64,000 nt of DNA. It comes from Streptomyces sp. NBC_01471 (GTDB lineage: Bacteria; Actinomycetota; Actinomycetes; Streptomycetales; Streptomycetaceae). Shown piece after piece: positions 8,605 through 16,098 of the stretch (the stretch's first letter is position 1; the number at the start of each line of letters is the position of its first letter). Location: positions 7,681,501-7,745,500 of the forward strand of contig NZ_CP109450.1 of NCBI RefSeq assembly GCF_041438865.1, given 5' to 3'. The notes below the pieces were generated by a model. That model worked only from the letters and a program-made list of their open reading frames with translations, ran no database searches and had not been told where the DNA came from. The position numbers and the translations under genes are program-made.

Positions 8605-10455
8605 ATGGCATTGATGACGTGGAGAGCGCCAGCGTCCCTGCGGCGACTGGCTGTTGCCCTGCTGGCGGTGGGGGCGGCGCTCGCCGCCGCCACGGTGGTG
8701 ACGACGGGCCCGGCCGTCGCGGCGGACGGCAGCCAGTCGGCCGTGGTCAGCCAGGACTGCACCAGCAGCCGGATCCGTGTGGCGCTGCTCAACCCCACGG
8801 CGGCGGCGACCACCTTCACGGTCACCTGGCCGGGCAGCGGCACCTGGACCCGCGCGGTGGCCGCCGGTGACCGTACGGATCTGTACTTCTCCAAGCCCAG
8901 CGGTACGGCTTACTCGTTCCGCACCACCACGCCCCAGGGGCTGGACCGGACCACATCGGGCACCCTGGACTGCGGCCGGTCGATGGCCGCCCAGGTCAGC
9001 GCGGAGTGCCCGCGAGGCGCCGACGGTTCACAGCCCGCGACCCACCGGCTGAAGCTCACCCTGGTCAACCGGTCCGACACGTCGAAGACCTTCACCGTGG
9101 TGTGGGCAGGGCGCTCCGGGTCCCCCTGGACCCGGACCGTGGCGGCCCGCGGTGCGGACGACACGCTGTCCTGGACGGTGGCCGACGGAACCCCGTACCG
9201 GATCAGGACGACGGCCACCGGCTTCGACCGCACCGAGAGCGGAACCGTGCGCTGTGGGCTGGCCGCGGGTACGCCCGGCATGAACGCCCAGACGCTCTTC
9301 GCCGCGCACACGTCCACCGGCGCCGGAACCCCGATCGCCGGACTGAACCGGGCCAAGGCGGACGGCAGCGGGTACGAGACCTACACAGGCACCGCCGCAT
9401 CGGTCCGTATCCCGGCGATGGCCGTCACCAACAACGGCACGGTGATCGCCATGGCCGACGCCCGCATCGACAGCTCGGGCGACCTGGGCGGCAGGAGCAA
9501 CAACATCCAGGTGGCCATGCGGCGCAGCACCGACGGCGGCGCCACCTGGAGCGGAGCCTCCACGGTCGCGCACGCGGCCACCACCAGCGAGGGGTACGGC
9601 GACAGCAGTCTCCTGGTGGACCGTTCGGCCGGTCCGGACGGCAAGGTCTACGCGTTCGTCAACTACTCGCCCGGTCCCGGGATCGGCTACGCGGGCTCGT
9701 CGGCCGGCTCGAACTCGGCGACCGACAGCACCGCCATGCACATCCGGATGATCTCCTCCACGGACAACGGCGCCACCTGGAGCCGCCCGGTGGATCTGAA
9801 TCCGCAGGTGAAGAACGTCAAGTGGGCCGGGATGTTCGCCTCTTCGGGCCATGGCATCCAGCTCTCCGACGGCCGTCTCGTCCAGCCGATCGTCTACAAG
9901 CAGGACGGGGTCGACCACGCGGGCAACATCTACTCCGACGACCACGGCGTCAGCTGGCACGCGGGTGCCCCGGCGGCGACCGGCGTCAACGAGAACAAGG
10001 CCGTCCAGCGGGACAGCGGCCAGGTGGTGCAGAACCTGAGGTCCGACACTGGAGGCGACCGCTGGTACGCCACCGCCGCGGACACGGCCGCCGGCCGGAA
10101 TGTCGCGGGCGCCTACGGGCCGGCCTGGGACTCCGGCCTGATCGACCCCGGTTGCAACGCCGACGAGATCTCGTACCTCAGGCCCGCCGACGTCGGCGCC
10201 GACGGATATCCCACCCGGACCCCCGTCACGGTGCAGAGCAACAACGCGTCGGCCGACCGCAGCGAGCTGACCGTGCGGGTGAGCGAGGACGACGGCGTGA
10301 CCTGGCCGCACCAGGTGCTGATCAAGCCGGGCGCGGCCGGGTATTCGACCACGGCGGTCCTCGGGAACGGTGTGATCGGTGACCTCTACGAGATCGGCGA
10401 CACCGGCGGCATCGTGTTCAGCAGCTTCACTCCCGACTGGGCGCGGCAGTCCTGA
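8605..10455 (+). CDS. Secreted exo-alpha-sialidase (GH33) with duplicated N-terminal domain
   Basis: Secreted glycosidase of 616 residues expected to release terminal sialic acids. The ATG at 8605 follows AAGGAG and opens a signal peptide ending near PAVAA. Two related beta-rich modules follow (about residues 44-116 and 120-205), each ending with an FDRT/LDRT-xSGT-x-x-CG pattern. The sialidase propeller starts near 215 with the arginine-containing VRIP motif near 266 and four Asp boxes: STDGGATW near 307, STDNGATW near 384, SDDHGVSW near 443 and SEDDGVTW near 560. An operator shared with the neighbouring GntR gene precedes it, so expression is probably induced by sialic acid or a derivative. 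Confidence 0.88.
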   Translation: MALMTWRAPASLRRLAVALLAVGAALAAATVVTTGPAVAADGSQSAVVSQDCTSSRIRVALLNPTAAATTFTVTWPGSGTWTRAVAAGDRTDLYFSKPSGTAYSFRTTTPQGLDRTTSGTLDCGRSMAAQVSAECPRGADGSQPATHRLKLTLVNRSDTSKTFTVVWAGRSGSPWTRTVAARGADDTLSWTVADGTPYRIRTTATGFDRTESGTVRCGLAAGTPGMNAQTLFAAHTSTGAGTPIAGLNRAKADGSGYETYTGTAASVRIPAMAVTNNGTVIAMADARIDSSGDLGGRSNNIQVAMRRSTDGGATWSGASTVAHAATTSEGYGDSSLLVDRSAGPDGKVYAFVNYSPGPGIGYAGSSAGSNSATDSTAMHIRMISSTDNGATWSRPVDLNPQVKNVKWAGMFASSGHGIQLSDGRLVQPIVYKQDGVDHAGNIYSDDHGVSWHAGAPAATGVNENKAVQRDSGQVVQNLRSDTGGDRWYATAADTAAGRNVAGAYGPAWDSGLIDPGCNADEISYLRPADVGADGYPTRTPVTVQSNNASADRSELTVRVSEDDGVTWPHQVLIKPGAAGYSTTAVLGNGVIGDLYEIGDTGGIVFSSFTPDWARQS

Positions 10456-10526
10456 CCCCGCACGTGACCTGGTGATTGCGGCAGTGACTCAGCTGGTGCC
10501 CGGCGCCGGCCGGGCGCCTGGCGCGC

Positions 10527-11490
10527 TCAGCCGATCCGCTCCCGGACCCAGTCCAGTTGACGGGCCCGGTGGTGTTCACCGCCGCCCTCGTGGCCGTTGA
10601 AGCCGTAGACCTCCACCTGCTTCGAACCGGCGTACCGGTGGGTACGCGCCGAAGCAGGTGGAGGGCGGGCAGACCGGGTCCATCAGAGCGATGGAGAAGA
10701 GGGCGGGGGCCGTGGCCCGTACGGCGAAGTGCACCCCGTCGAAGTAGGCGAGCGTCTCGAAGACACTCCCGGCGCGGTCCCGGTGCAGCTGGAGATAGTC
10801 GGCGATCTCGGTGTACGGGGCCAGCGCCGCGCGCTCGGCCCCGCGGCGTATGTCGCACAGGAACGGCACGTCCGGCAGCACGCCGGCCAGCCCCGGCACC
10901 AGCCCCGACACGGCGAGCGAGATCCCGCCGCCCTGGCTGTGGCCGGTCACGACCACCCGGTCCGCGTCCACCTCGGGATGGCTGCGGGCAGCCTCCACAC
11001 AGCGGACCGCGTCCGTGTACAGCCGCCGGTAGTAGTGGGTGCCGGGCGACTCCACGCCCCGGGTGAGGAAGCCGGGCACCGGTCCGGTGCCGCTGGGTCC
11101 TTCGTCGCCGGTGCCGCCCGCGGCGGCCGACCAGCCCTGGCCCCGGGTGTCCATGACCAGATGCGCGTAACCGGCCGACGCCCAGAGCAGGTTCTCGTGT
11201 GCCAGGCCGCGGCCGCGCCCGTACCCGAGGAACTCCACTACGCAGCCGCGGAGTCGGGGCGGGCCTGCCGGAAGGCGGAGCCAGCCCCGTACCGGGGCGC
11301 CGCCGTACCCCGCGAAGGTCACGTCCTGGACGCGGACCTGGCTGAGGCCGCAGTCCACGGGGGTGAAGACCGGCCCGGTCGCCGGGTCCGGCGCGAGCGT
11401 GCCGGACCAGAAGGCGTCGAAGTCCGCCGGGGCCACCGCTTCCGAGCGGTAGTCGAAGCACTCGTCACGGGTGAGATCCGTCAGCGGCAC
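10527..11490 (-). pseudogene. Acetylxylan esterase / cephalosporin deacetylase (AXE1 family), frameshifted
   Basis: Alpha/beta hydrolase of the AXE1 family, normally a deacetylase of about 320 residues. The nucleophile elbow GHSQGGG and the catalytic aspartate segment ALMDPVCPPSTCFGAY are in one frame. The rest of the conserved tail (SKQVEVYGFNGHEGG, then RQLDWVRERIG and TGA at 10527) is in another frame. One extra base in the GGG run at 10640-10642 (plus strand) explains the switch. The shifted frame ends at 10576 and lacks the catalytic histidine. The start is taken as GTG 11490 behind GGAGGG. A sequencing error cannot be excluded. A GntR operator lies just upstream. Confidence 0.82.
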
Positions 11491-11512
11491 GCGGTAGCCC
11501 TCCAACCAGAGA

Positions 11513-11531
11513 TATGACGTCCGATGTCATA
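11513..11531. promoter_or_regulatory. GntR operator upstream of the esterase
   Basis: TATGACGTCCGATGTCATA, an inverted repeat with six-base arms, differs from the sialidase operator at only three of 19 positions. It lies 23 bases upstream of the esterase GTG, overlapping the probable promoter. Confidence 0.75.
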
Positions 11532-11550
11532 GGGGCTGTGACGATAGAGC

Positions 11551-11586
11551 GGGCCCGTTCCCCCGTCAAGGTGGGGGAACGGGCCC
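11551..11586. terminator. Hairpin terminator after the GntR gene
   Basis: GGGCCCGTTCCCCC (11551-11564) pairs perfectly with GGGGGAACGGGCCC (11573-11586) around an eight-base loop, 20 bases past the GntR stop on the minus strand. Confidence 0.8.
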
Positions 11587-11605
11587 GGAGTCCGCGGAAG
11601 GAGGG

Positions 11606-12349
11606 TCAGCTGGCCGGGGCCGCCGCCCGCGCCTCCTGCACCCGTCGCCTGACCGGCGCGTAGTGCTCGGCGATGGCACGGGTGAACGCGTCGGCATCGC
11701 CGGCGCGTGCGGCGTCGACGATCCTGCGGTGGTTGGCCACGGTCTCGGCCTCGTCCTTGCTGGTGATCACGCCGAGATGCGGCACGACGATGGTGTACAC
11801 ATCCCAGAACGCGAGCGACAGCTGCCCTATCAGCTCGTTGCCGAGCGGCTCGACCAGCAGGGCGTGGAAGGCCCGGTCGGCCTCGACGAAGCCCGTACCG
11901 TCGCCGCTTCCCGAGCGCTCCATGTCGTCCACGAGGCGGTAGAGGGTGCGCAGGTGGTCGCTGTCCAGGGAGGTGAGGATGCGCTCGGCCATCCCGCGCT
12001 CGAACAGCTCGCGTACGTCCACCAGATCCGACATGACCTTGAAGTCGTCGTCGCGGCTGAGCAGTCCGCGGAAGGTGAGCCCCTCCACCAGCGCGGAAAG
12101 GGTGAGCCTGCCGACGTAGGTGCCGTGGCCGTGCCGTACCTCGACGATGTCCAGCGCGTCGAGGGTCTTGACCGCCTCGCGCACGCTCGACCGGCTCGCG
12201 CCGAGGGTGGCGCTCAGTTCGCTCTCGGTGGGCAGCGGGTCTCCCGGGCGGAGCTTGTTCTCCAGGATGTACCGCTTGATTCCCTCGCTGACCTCCTGTC
12301 TCAGCAGGGAACGCCCCTGACGTCCTTCCAGGATGTGTCGGCTCTCCAC
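11606..12349 (-). CDS. GntR family regulator with FCD effector domain
   Basis: FadR-subfamily repressor of 247 residues. A winged helix (LRPGDPLPTESELSATLGASRSSVREAVKTL, within residues 33-63) precedes an all-helical FCD domain with the metal/ligand-binding D-x3-R and histidines (EADRAFHALLVE, and LHLG-type VVPHLGVITSKDEAETVANHRRI) . The GTG start at 12349 follows AAGGAGAGGGG. It is divergent from a solute-binding protein/lyase remnant and lies near a sialidase and an esterase, all preceded by versions of one operator. This makes it the probable local regulator of sialic acid use; the effector is inferred from context only. Confidence 0.85.
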   Translation of the reverse strand: MESRHILEGRQGRSLLRQEVSEGIKRYILENKLRPGDPLPTESELSATLGASRSSVREAVKTLDALDIVEVRHGHGTYVGRLTLSALVEGLTFRGLLSRDDDFKVMSDLVDVRELFERGMAERILTSLDSDHLRTLYRLVDDMERSGSGDGTGFVEADRAFHALLVEPLGNELIGQLSLAFWDVYTIVVPHLGVITSKDEAETVANHRRIVDAARAGDADAFTRAIAEHYAPVRRRVQEARAAAPAS

Positions 12350-12395
12350 CCCTTGACCCCTCTCCTTGTCCCAGCTACGTTCACACGTTACCAGC

Positions 12396-12430
12396 CATCA
12401 GACATCAGACATCGGACAAGTTCTTGTCCG
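12396..12430. promoter_or_regulatory. Operators in the divergent GntR promoter
   Basis: CATCAGACATCAGACATC (12396-12413) is, on the reverse strand, a tandem GATGTCTGATGTC array sharing the ten-base core GTCTGATGTC with the sialidase operator. Immediately next, CGGACAAGTTCTTGTCCG (12413-12430) is an inverted repeat with perfect eight-base arms. The first is probably the GntR site (autoregulation and control of the former transport operon); the second may be a site for another factor. Confidence 0.65.
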
Positions 12431-12471
12431 GTGCCGTCGCTGTTTCGTTCCCCCGCACCAGGAGGACCCCC

Positions 12472-12648
12472 GTGTCTCAGAGGACACCTGCCAGAGCCGA
12501 CCGCCGCAGTTTTCTGCGCCTCGCCGGGGCGGTGGGTGCGGCCGCCGCGTTCACGGGCACCCTCGCCGCCTGCGGCGGCCCTGCCTCCACCCGGGGGGCG
12601 GGGCCCTCCACGGGCGGCAAGGGCGGGAGCGGCACGATCGAAGCGGGC
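12472..12648 (+). pseudogene. 5' remnant of an ABC solute-binding lipoprotein
   Basis: A GTG at 12472, six bases after GGAGG, opens a twin-arginine lipoprotein signal: RRSFLRLAG then a hydrophobic run and the lipobox LAAC, followed by a Gly/Ser linker and GSGTIEAG. This is the usual beginning of a family-5 (dipeptide/oligopeptide-type) substrate-binding protein. After about 59 codons the similarity stops at 12648 and the sequence continues directly into the middle of a lyase gene in another frame. The rest of the binding protein and any permease or ATPase genes are missing, consistent with one deletion. Confidence 0.75.
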
Positions 12649-12650
12649 AG

Positions 12651-13352
12651 GTGCCGGTCCTGGCCGGAGTCATCGAGACCACCACCAACAAGGTCATCGA
12701 GTGCGCCCGCGCCGCGGCCCGACAGGGCGCCGACGCTCTGGTCGCCACCGCCCCGTTCTACACCCGCGCCCACGCCACCGAGACCGACCGGCACTTCCGG
12801 CTGATCGCCGCCGCCGTCGACCTGCCGCTCTTCGCGTACGACATCCCGGTCTGCGTCCACAGCAAACTGGACCGCTCGCTCGTCATGTCGCTGGCCATCG
12901 ACGGGGTGCTGGCAGGCGTCAAGGACTCCAGCGGCGACGACGTGTCCTTCCGCCGGCTGGCCATCGAGCTGCGGGCGGTGCCCGGCTTCGCCCTGCTGAC
13001 CGGGCACGAGGTCGTCGTCGACGCGATGCTGCTCGGCGGCGCCGACGGCTGCGTCCCCGGCCTCGGCAACGTCGATCCGCACGGCTACCGGCGGCTGCAG
13101 GACGCGGCCGACCGGGGCGACTGGGCCGCTGCCAGGACCGAACAGGACAGGCTGGCCGAGCTGTTCGACATCGTTTCCGTCGCCGACCCCGCCGACTCGT
13201 CCGGTACGGCGGCGGGGATCGGCGCGTTCAAGACCGCGCTCCGGGCGCGCGGCGTCATCGCCAACAACACCGTGAGCCCGCCCATGCGGCACCTGAACGA
13301 GCAGGAGGCCAGGGCCATCACCGGGATCCTGGACCGGGCAGGCCTGATGTGA
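12651..13352 (+). pseudogene. 3' remnant of a DapA/NanA-type lyase (dihydrodipicolinate synthase family)
   Basis: About 233 codons of a class I aldolase/lyase beginning at VPVLAGVIETTTNKVIE. The Schiff-base lysine (AGVKDSSGDD) and active-site tyrosine (FAYDIPVCVHS) are kept, but the first roughly 80-90 residues, including the pyruvate-binding GxxGE loop, are missing. An in-frame path can be drawn from 12366, but its first 95 residues are not family sequence. No start of its own is visible. By context (sialidase, GntR operators) the intact enzyme could have been an N-acetylneuraminate lyase, which is inference; other DapA-like aldolases remain possible. Confidence 0.8.
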
Positions 13353-13441
13353 GACCGGCCCGGACACCGCGTTCCGGACACGCGATCCGGACACCGTGCT
13401 GACGTCTTACGGCGACCGGACCGGCGCAGCATGATGGATCC

Positions 13442-13912
13442 ATGAGCGATCACGACGAGACCGCGGGCAGCCGGAGCACTTTCGACGAGGAGGCACGACA
13501 GGTCCTCGCGACGGGCGCACGCGAGGAGAAGCTGCGCCGCCGTTATCCGGTCGAATCGACGTCCTTCGAGCGGACCCGGATGGCGCCGTACACCGCGTAC
13601 GCGGCGATGGTCCTCGAAGGCGCGGGCTGGCGCCAGATGTTCCCGGCCCAGCCGAGCGAGGACGAGGCGCGGCTCGATCTGGCCGCGGTCCTGCGGGGTA
13701 CCACCGAGCACCCGCAGGTGGCGGCGGTCCGCTACGCGCAGGCGGCGGACGCCGTCGAGAACGGGGCGGACCAGGTCGTCCTCGGCGAGCGCGTGTACCG
13801 CATCGTGCGCGTCGAGCAGACCGTCGTCATGACGGAGTACGGACCCGAGCCGCCCCAGGGGACGGACTGCCCCTTCCCGGAGGAGTTCGACGACCGGGAG
13901 TCGGAACACTGA
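13442..13912 (+). CDS. DUF5954-like hypothetical protein
   Basis: Acidic cytosolic protein of 156 residues, no membrane segment. It has a helical first half (RRYPVESTSFERTRMAPYTAYAAMVLE) and a strand-rich end with VVLGERVYRIVRVEQTVVM followed by PEPPQGTDCPFPEEFD. The RIVRVE strand followed by a proline-rich acidic tail resembles DUF5954, a Streptomyces family of unknown function; this match is from memory and moderate. It is convergent with the TenA-like gene 31 bases away. No usual Shine-Dalgarno is apparent. Confidence 0.6.
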   Translation: MSDHDETAGSRSTFDEEARQVLATGAREEKLRRRYPVESTSFERTRMAPYTAYAAMVLEGAGWRQMFPAQPSEDEARLDLAAVLRGTTEHPQVAAVRYAQAADAVENGADQVVLGERVYRIVRVEQTVVMTEYGPEPPQGTDCPFPEEFDDRESEH

Positions 13913-13943
13913 ACTGCCCGGGAACCTCCGACTGCCCGGACGG

Positions 13944-14609
13944 TCAGGCCAGTTCGGCGAGGGTGTTCCAGAACATCGACTCGTAGCTCTGCAGCAGCCG
14001 CCCGTGATGGCGGGCGGCTGCCGTGTCGAGACCACCGTCGAGCCCGGCCTGCACGGCGGCCGCCGCCTGCTCTTCGAGGCCGGGTGCGGGCTCGCCGAAG
14101 AAGTCGAAGAATCCGCAGGCCTCGTCGTCGAAGCCGTAGTGGGTGCGCAGTCCCTCCGCGATCGTGGCGCAGTAGCCACCCCAGGCGGCGAAGTTCGCGG
14201 TGAGGGCGAGGGCCACCTCCGCCGGCGCACCGGTGAGGGCCAGCCTGGCCACGTACGAGGGGTAGGCCTGGCACCCGGCCGTCGGCTCGTACGACGCCAC
14301 GTCGGCGCCGTCGAGCCCGCACGCGGCGATCAGCGCTTCGAGCCGCTCGGCCGCGGTGTTCTCCCCGCCCGCGAGGGTGGCGAAGAATACGGCACAGGCG
14401 TCCTCCCGGCGAGCGGCCGACCGCTCGGCCAGATACGCGAAGGAACTCCGGTCGCTGGCGATGACGTGCCGCTGCTCCAGTGCGAGCGCCGACAGCGCGC
14501 CGAGGTCCGCCGTGCCCGCGGCGATCAGCGGGACGAGCCGGTTGTCCCCGGTGTCCGGTGCCAGCTCGGCCGTGGTGCTCCTGAGTACGCCGAGCGCTGT
14601 ACGGTCCAT
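13944..14609 (-). CDS. TenA/PqqC-like heme-oxygenase-fold protein
   Basis: All-helical protein of 221 residues resembling the TenA/THI-4 family, whose members salvage thiamine pyrimidines; Streptomyces also has many divergent members without known activity. Visible are FAYLAERSAARREDACAVFFATL, SYEPTAGCQAYPSYVARLA with a cysteine and tyrosine in the usual active-site region, the aromatic NFAAWGGYC helix and GFFDFFGEP, ending in a SYESMFWNTL helix. The ATG at 14609 follows GAAGGGA. No thiamine gene or riboswitch adjoins, so a thiamine role is not supported by context. Confidence 0.62.
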   Translation of the reverse strand: MDRTALGVLRSTTAELAPDTGDNRLVPLIAAGTADLGALSALALEQRHVIASDRSSFAYLAERSAARREDACAVFFATLAGGENTAAERLEALIAACGLDGADVASYEPTAGCQAYPSYVARLALTGAPAEVALALTANFAAWGGYCATIAEGLRTHYGFDDEACGFFDFFGEPAPGLEEQAAAAVQAGLDGGLDTAAARHHGRLLQSYESMFWNTLAELA

Positions 14610-14746
14610 TCCCGTGTCCCTTCGTCATGGGTGTGCGGCACCCGCCCAGAGTGTGTGCGGCACCTGTGGTGCGCACCCCGGACGGCGGTGCCATACTCGG
14701 ACATGTTCACTCGAACGGCTGTCCCTGTCCGAAAGGACGACGCGCC

Positions 14747-15052
14747 ATGACCTGGGCTTCGTGGACCACCAGCGGAATCTTCGCGGGACCGGGCGGAGTC
14801 CGTACGGAAGAGGTCGGTGTGCTGACCGGCGACCTGACGGTACACACCACGTGGTGGGAGGACCAAGTGTCCTTCGCCGTGCAGTACAGCGGGTCGTCGG
14901 ACTGGTTCACCCTGGTCGGCAGCCCCGTGCCCTGCGGTTCGGAGCGTGCCAGCCGCGAACTCCACCAGATCGTCGTCGAGGCGGTCCGCGCCGGCGGCGG
15001 AGCCACGGCGCAGACCGTCCAGCACAACGCGGGGCCCTGGGATCAGCAGTAG
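14747..15052 (+). CDS. Small hypothetical protein
   Basis: Predicted 101-residue protein with mixed strands and a helical end (ERASRELHQIVVEAVRAGG), no signal peptide and no recognised family. The ATG at 14747 follows GAAAGGACG, and codon use is typical, with GC at third positions, so it looks like a real gene. Its end overlaps the 3' end of the convergent M55 peptidase gene by ten bases. An upstream 40-codon extension lacks coding character. Confidence 0.65.
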   Translation: MTWASWTTSGIFAGPGGVRTEEVGVLTGDLTVHTTWWEDQVSFAVQYSGSSDWFTLVGSPVPCGSERASRELHQIVVEAVRAGGGATAQTVQHNAGPWDQQ

Positions 15053-15879
15053 GGGTAATGCCCGGTCCGGGCCGCCGCGACCTGCATGAAGAGCCCGAAG
15101 AGCCGGAAGAGCTCCGGCGCGGTCCCGCTGGTGACGACGGTGCGGGAGTCCTTCAGGGTCACTCCGGGGACCGCCTCCAGCTGAGCCGCGACCGAAGAGG
15201 ACTGCCAGCGGACCGCCAGAGTCAGCGACCCGTCCGCGACCGTCGGCCGGCCACCCGCGGCGGCGCGGCGCAGACCGGCGGCCGCCCCTCCCTCGATGGC
15301 TGCCCGTGCCTCTGCGGCGGGCCGGAGCCGGGCGGCGAACCGGTCCCTGGCGTACTTGACGGGCACGGTGGCGACCCCGGAGTCCCAGCCGTTCATCTCC
15401 TCGCACGCCACGTCGTCACCGGAGAGCATCGCCACCGGAACGCCCAGCGCGGCCGCGGTGGCATGGGCGAAACCGATCTCACCCACCGGCCGGTCATCGA
15501 GCCACATGTCCTCGATCTCGTGGCCGAAGAAGCTGTGGCTCAGCACGCCGAGGGCTCCCGCGCGGGCGTGGAAACCTATGCAGAGCATCGCGTCGAATCC
15601 GCCGTCCAGACCTTCCAGCATCCCCATCCGCTTGGGTTTGCCGCGCACCAGCGATGCCCCGGGATGCAGACGGTCGGCGAGCAGGTTCCGCATGGAACCG
15701 TGCGCGTCGTTGACGAGGACCCGTGTGGCTCCGGCGGTGAGTGCGCCACGTACCGCGGCGTTCACGTCCTCGGTCATCATCGTGCGTCCGTGCTCGTAGT
15801 CCCTGCCCTGTGGCTGTACGTCATCGGCGTCGACCAGCCCGGTCACGCCCTCCATGTCGGCGCTGATGTAGACCTGCAT
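15043..15879 (-). CDS. M55 family metallopeptidase (D-aminopeptidase DppA type)
   Basis: Zinc D-aminopeptidase of 278 residues. It carries the family motifs YISADMEGVTG at the N-terminus, VNDAHGSMRN near residue 57, the GFHARAG active-site loop near 102 and VAMLSGDD near 150. Family members form decameric rings and cleave D-Ala peptides derived from cell wall, so a role in peptidoglycan peptide recycling is likely. The ATG at 15879 opens directly into the first strand. The gene is monocistronic and convergent with the small gene on its left. Length is standard. Confidence 0.9.
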   Translation of the reverse strand: MQVYISADMEGVTGLVDADDVQPQGRDYEHGRTMMTEDVNAAVRGALTAGATRVLVNDAHGSMRNLLADRLHPGASLVRGKPKRMGMLEGLDGGFDAMLCIGFHARAGALGVLSHSFFGHEIEDMWLDDRPVGEIGFAHATAAALGVPVAMLSGDDVACEEMNGWDSGVATVPVKYARDRFAARLRPAAEARAAIEGGAAAGLRRAAAGGRPTVADGSLTLAVRWQSSSVAAQLEAVPGVTLKDSRTVVTSGTAPELFRLFGLFMQVAAARTGHYPYC

Positions 15880-16098
15880 GGGTCCGCCTCCCGCTGTGAC
15901 TGTGCCCCGCCGTGACCGGCGCGGTGGTGACCCCCACTCTGCCCTCCGGACGCCACCCGCACGGCGAACAGCGGGGAATGCGCCCGGCGTCTGCGGGGCC
16001 CCGGGCGCGCTGGGGTGCCCGGATCGCCCGCGCCGTGCACGCGGCGACGCTGCTGGCCTGCCTGCCGCCGGACGCGGCCCGGGACCGGCCCGCGGCTG

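Noticed and set aside
12366..13352. An apparently intact 328-codon lyase frame
   Set aside because: The first 95 residues are out-of-frame translation of the binding-protein start and its promoter; only the part from 12651 is family sequence.
13360..13394. Three CCGGACAC words between the lyase remnant and the DUF5954-like gene
   Set aside because: Short, imperfectly spaced (14 and 13 bases) and expected by chance in such GC-rich DNA.
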